Shown: positions 60,601-64,000 of the stretch, one piece after another | How positions within the stretch are numbered: the stretch's first letter is position 1 | How the letters are laid out: every line of letters begins with the position of its first letter | Source of the DNA: Progne subis subis | Taxonomy: Eukaryota > Chordata > Aves > Passeriformes > Hirundinidae | Direction of reading: 5' to 3' | Length of the DNA: 64,000 nt | Assembly (NCBI GenBank): GCA_022316685.1 | Contig: JAKJHU010000152.1 | Span: forward strand, 496,001-560,000 | The notes under the pieces: model-generated | Database searches by the model: none | Told to the model about the DNA's origin: nothing | The model's input: the letters and a program-made list of their open reading frames with translations, nothing else | Made by a program: the position numbers and the translations under genes

Positions 60601-63600
60601 TGCCAGCTCTCGCTGCCTGTGAGGAGGGCGTGGTGCTGCTGGGACACCTCCGGATGCTCTGGACTCTTCAGACCCCCAGCACAGCGCTGTGGTGGTGTTG
60701 TGCAGGGCTACCAGAGCCCCCCTGCTCTCCCAGCAGCAGATTTTGCCTCCAGGGAGAGCGTGAGGAGGAGAAAAGCAGATTAGAGTTATCGAAGCATCTC
60801 CTGGCTGAGCTGAGAGCTAAATGTCAGCTCACATCTGACACAGCTCCGAAGGGGAGGGTGAGGAGTCCCAGCGCACCCCTCATCTCAGGGGGCACCTCTG
60901 GGGGCACAGACAGTGGGGCTGGCAGCTGGATGCCAGCCTTGCCCCGGGAGCAGAGCGAGGAGATGGCTGACTCGGGGTCCCGCTGCCTCGCCTGGCTGGC
61001 AGAATCCCAACCGCAGCCCCAGAAACTTTCCTCCTCCGGTTCCCATGGAAACGAGGAATTTTCTTCTCCCCAAAGTTGAGCTGCGTGCCTGAGCTCTCTG
61101 TCCAAGCCGAGCCCCGTCTCCAGGGCCCCGCGGGACGATGGATTGGTGGGAGCTGCTGGTCCGGCTGGCGCGGTGCCTGTGGAGCCAGAGCCCGGCTCTG
61201 CAGCTGGGGCAGCGCAGCTCCGTGCGGTCCTGTGCCAGACCAGGGTGTCCTGAGACGGGGAGAGGAGCCGAGGAGGAGGAGGATCAGGAGGATCGTCACC
61301 TGCTCAGCACACTCTGTCATCTCCACAGCTTGCACAGAGAAAATGAGCAGCCTGCTGGGAAAATAGCCCGGCAGGGTGACGAGAGCTGCGCTGCAGCCCC
61401 AGCCATCGTGCAGCGTGAGCCCCCGGGACTGATTGATGGCCACGCAGCGGGAGCCAGCCCCGCTTCGAGCTCCGGCTGGGAGGGACACTTGGGCAGTGAA
61501 TTGAGACCGTCCATGGGCAATCAGAGGGTTTCAGCGCTCTGCTCATCTCTGGCAGGAAGAGGACGGCCTGGCGTCTGCTGTGATGAAAGGAAAAGCTCTC
61601 CCCATCCATCAGTCCTGTGGGATGGCAGGAGCGGGCATCGCACACCAGCTCCTGGGCCACTGAAACCCCCAGGGCTGAGCTGCGGGAGCTCTTCCGTGGG
61701 ATAAATGTGGAGGAGTCAGATTTAAACAACAATGACTAAAACTGAGCTTCAGTAAAAATTAACTCCAAAGAGGGGAATGTTCCAGGCGCTGCCATTTGCT
61801 GTCAGTAAAAATAAACCTGCAGGTTAAACACAGCCTTTTCTTCCTGAGTGCTCACGCGCCAGATCCAGGAGCTTCCTCCCGCTGAAATGGTTAAAAGCAT
61901 AAAATCACCGAAGATCAGCTCTGCCCTGCCCTGTTGTGCATCATCTCCGGGGCTGAGATGGGGTCCTCAGGGCCCCTCTGGTACTCAGGGCTGGGGTCAC
62001 CTTCTCAGCTCAGTGTCTGGGGTGCAGCGAGCACCTGTTCCACATCCAGGGCCTGGAAGAGCTGGAAGCATCAGGTGTTTTTTAAGGCTCACTGGACACC
62101 TGGCAGGGCCCATCCCTGCACCAGCAGCACCTCCCAGCCGCACAGCCCCCTCCCAGGGCCAGCTCCTTCCCTCTGCCTGCCATTCTCACTGGGGTTTTAA
62201 TTAGTGCTCCTCTGTATATTCAGCGAGCAGGAGCCCGGAATGGAAATGTACAGGTGTCCCCTTGATCCAGTTTCCATGGTTGCCGCATCGAGGTGGGGGC
62301 TACATCCTCTTTTTTATATTTAATAATTTTATTACACTGGCTTCAATCCACTGGTGAAGAAGAGAAGGGGGGAGAATGTGGGGGAATAAAAAATGCTGGA
62401 TGAAAAGGCCATGCTCTCATGGCTGGGCTGATTTGCTGTCATTCTTTTTCTCTTATTAACAAGCGCTGTTTTCCAAGATGCTCAAAGTCCAAGAGCTCAC
62501 TAACGAGATCCCAGCTCTGGCTGGTGTGGGGGGAACAACCCAGGCAGCCGTGCTGGAGCCACACAGATGTCTGTGGAGCCACCCCAGAGGCCTAAGGAGA
62601 GGAGCAGGATGGTGCTGAGCAGGATGGGCATCAGGAACAGCACCGAGTTTGCTGACATGACCTCATCCCTGTCCCCATCCCTGTGTCCCTGTTCCCACCT
62701 TCCCTCTCCTGCCTGTGGCATTGTCCCTGGCATCCCCCACCAGCACAGCAAAGCTTCCCAGGCCTCAGCCCACGACGGGGCCCCGAGCAGCTCTGGGGGA
62801 CACCGGGTCGGTGCCACAGTGTGGCCCTGTGCACAAGGAAAGCTCAGGGAGTCCCGGGCAGATCTCCTACAGCCCTCCGAGGGAATTGGTGTTCAGGGAC
62901 TCCCAGCACCACAATCTCCCCACCCTGCCCCATCCTCACCCGGCGTGGTGGCACCCGGTGAGGGCGGTGGGTGCTCCGGGGCTCTGGGTGCCAGCACCAG
63001 AAACTCTCATCTTTTCCTCTCACCAAATCAGCCTCAATCTCCTCTGGTGTGACCGGTGCGGTGTGTGAACGTGCCCGTCTGTCACCGTCGGATTATTTAG
63101 CCCCGACCCTGCCTGTGAAAGCAGGAAAATCTTCTCTGTTTACCCGGAGCTCAGGATGGGTTTCAGCTTTTGTGCAACGGGCGTTAAAAATAACACAGAA
63201 ACGGCATGGGCCCAGGAAAAATCCTCTCTCCTTGCACTGCACTGTGCGGCTCGGCTTGCCAAGTAGGAAGAAATCCCCTCTCCTCCTCCTGGCAACGTCC
63301 CGCACTGTGGCAGGCAAACACACACGCCGAGCCATGGACCTATTAGTCACCAGTAAATGTTCTTTTCTCTCCCGATTTGTTTCCCTTTAAGCTTGATGTT
63401 TTCCTCTCCTGCTGCCCGGGCCTCGTTAGGCTGTAATTAAAGCCAGGAATCAAAGCGGCATGGTGCAATTAAAACTCGGGGCGGGACGCGGGGTGCCCCG
63501 GGGAAGCCGGCAGCCGGCGCTGGGCTCTGCTCACGCACAGCCGCCTTGTCCCGGGGAGTGGTGACAGCGAGAGGAGGCAGGACAGGAGCAGGCTGAGCCC

Positions 63601-64000
63601 AGCCGAGCTCCGCTGTAAAAATCTTCTCGTCGTTTACCCATCACCAGCTCTGGCACCTGGAGGATGAGCTGAGATGCATCCACTCCTGACACAAGATGAA
63701 TTTTGCTGGCTGTGAGAGTCGTAAACACACGGAGCAGCTCAGAGTGGGGAAGAGACGCCGCTCACGGTGCCTCTACACTGATGTGAAATCTCCATCCTGC
63801 CAGGGGAGGGCTGTGCCCATCCCTGCACAGGATCCTCCAGTCCCCATGGCCAGGGGAACACGCTGACCAGCTGCTCACTGCACCCTTCCCGTGGTTCTCC
63901 TTGGGGACAGTCCTGAGGATGCAGCTCCCCTGCCCAGAACCTGGAGCCATCGTGCTGGCTCGTGTCCCTGTGCCAGGGAACTCAGGGAACGCTCAGGCCA
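54700..64000. other. Intergenic region upstream of MIER2
   Basis: No exon that I can support in 9.3 kb. In human the next genes beyond MIER2 are THEG and C2CD4C; I looked for their motifs and did not find them. It contains the 33-bp minisatellite, an A run at about 56,424-56,439, and several AT-rich islands with TAAT-type words at about 59.64-59.83, 60.34-60.39, 61.72-61.82, 62.30-62.34 and 63.43-63.48 kb. Confidence 0.5.
58205..58635. repeat. 33-bp minisatellite
   Basis: About 13 tandem copies of a unit containing ctggaacagggatgatgccc then tcctttccatcccc. Starts at 58213, 58246, 58278, 58311 and 58344 give a period of 33, with one 32-base unit. As 33 is divisible by 3, frames stay open on both strands (plus-strand GMMPSFPSPGT repeats; minus-strand KEGIIPVPG repeats). 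Late copies alternate aacagg and aatggg variants. Confidence 0.9.

Overview
The window is vertebrate nuclear DNA, most likely from a bird. All four genes are intron-rich, with short introns, GT..AG junctions, GC-rich sequence, CpG-island promoters, several minisatellites and no recognisable SINEs. I placed every exon by hand from splice signals, reading phase and protein similarity. The bird assignment is an inference from compactness and gene content (as I recall, these genes sit on a microchromosome in chicken), not a database result.

Layout. (1) 1-13.85 kb, + strand: TLE2, a Groucho/TLE corepressor, 3' 19 exons; its first exon and most of exon 2 lie off the left edge. (2) 14.4-26 kb, - strand: a second complete 20-exon Groucho/TLE gene, tail to tail with TLE2. 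It occupies the place TLE6 has next to TLE2 in mammals, but it encodes a canonical 745-residue TLE. (3) 26.9-32.8 kb: intergenic, with a CpG-rich stretch that has no assignable gene. (4) 32.9-37.1 kb, - strand: PLPP2, a six-exon lipid phosphate phosphatase, with one extra base in exon 3. (5) 37.1-39.7 kb: CpG-rich DNA and a 41-bp minisatellite. (6) 39.7-54.34 kb, - strand: MIER2, a 13-exon ELM2-SANT corepressor, with one extra base in its SANT region. (7) 54.4-64 kb: no gene recognised; a 33-bp minisatellite and some AT-rich islands that could be regulatory.

The most striking feature is in the two TLE genes. Four consecutive WD40 exons (15-18), with their introns, are almost identical between them and form an inverted repeat: 11754-13030 against 15585-16977, with a 2.55-kb spacer. 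By eye I count 4 differences in 797 coding bases, and identity continues into the introns, while exons 1-14 and 19-20 of the two genes are clearly diverged. This is the expected signature of recent gene conversion between convergent paralogues.

Three of the four genes act in transcriptional repression: the TLEs are recruited by DNA-binding factors, and MIER2 binds histone deacetylase. PLPP2 is a membrane enzyme of lipid signalling. The two single-base insertions in PLPP2 and MIER2 would each truncate the protein. Both sit in short homopolymers, so a sequencing error is the first explanation to exclude.
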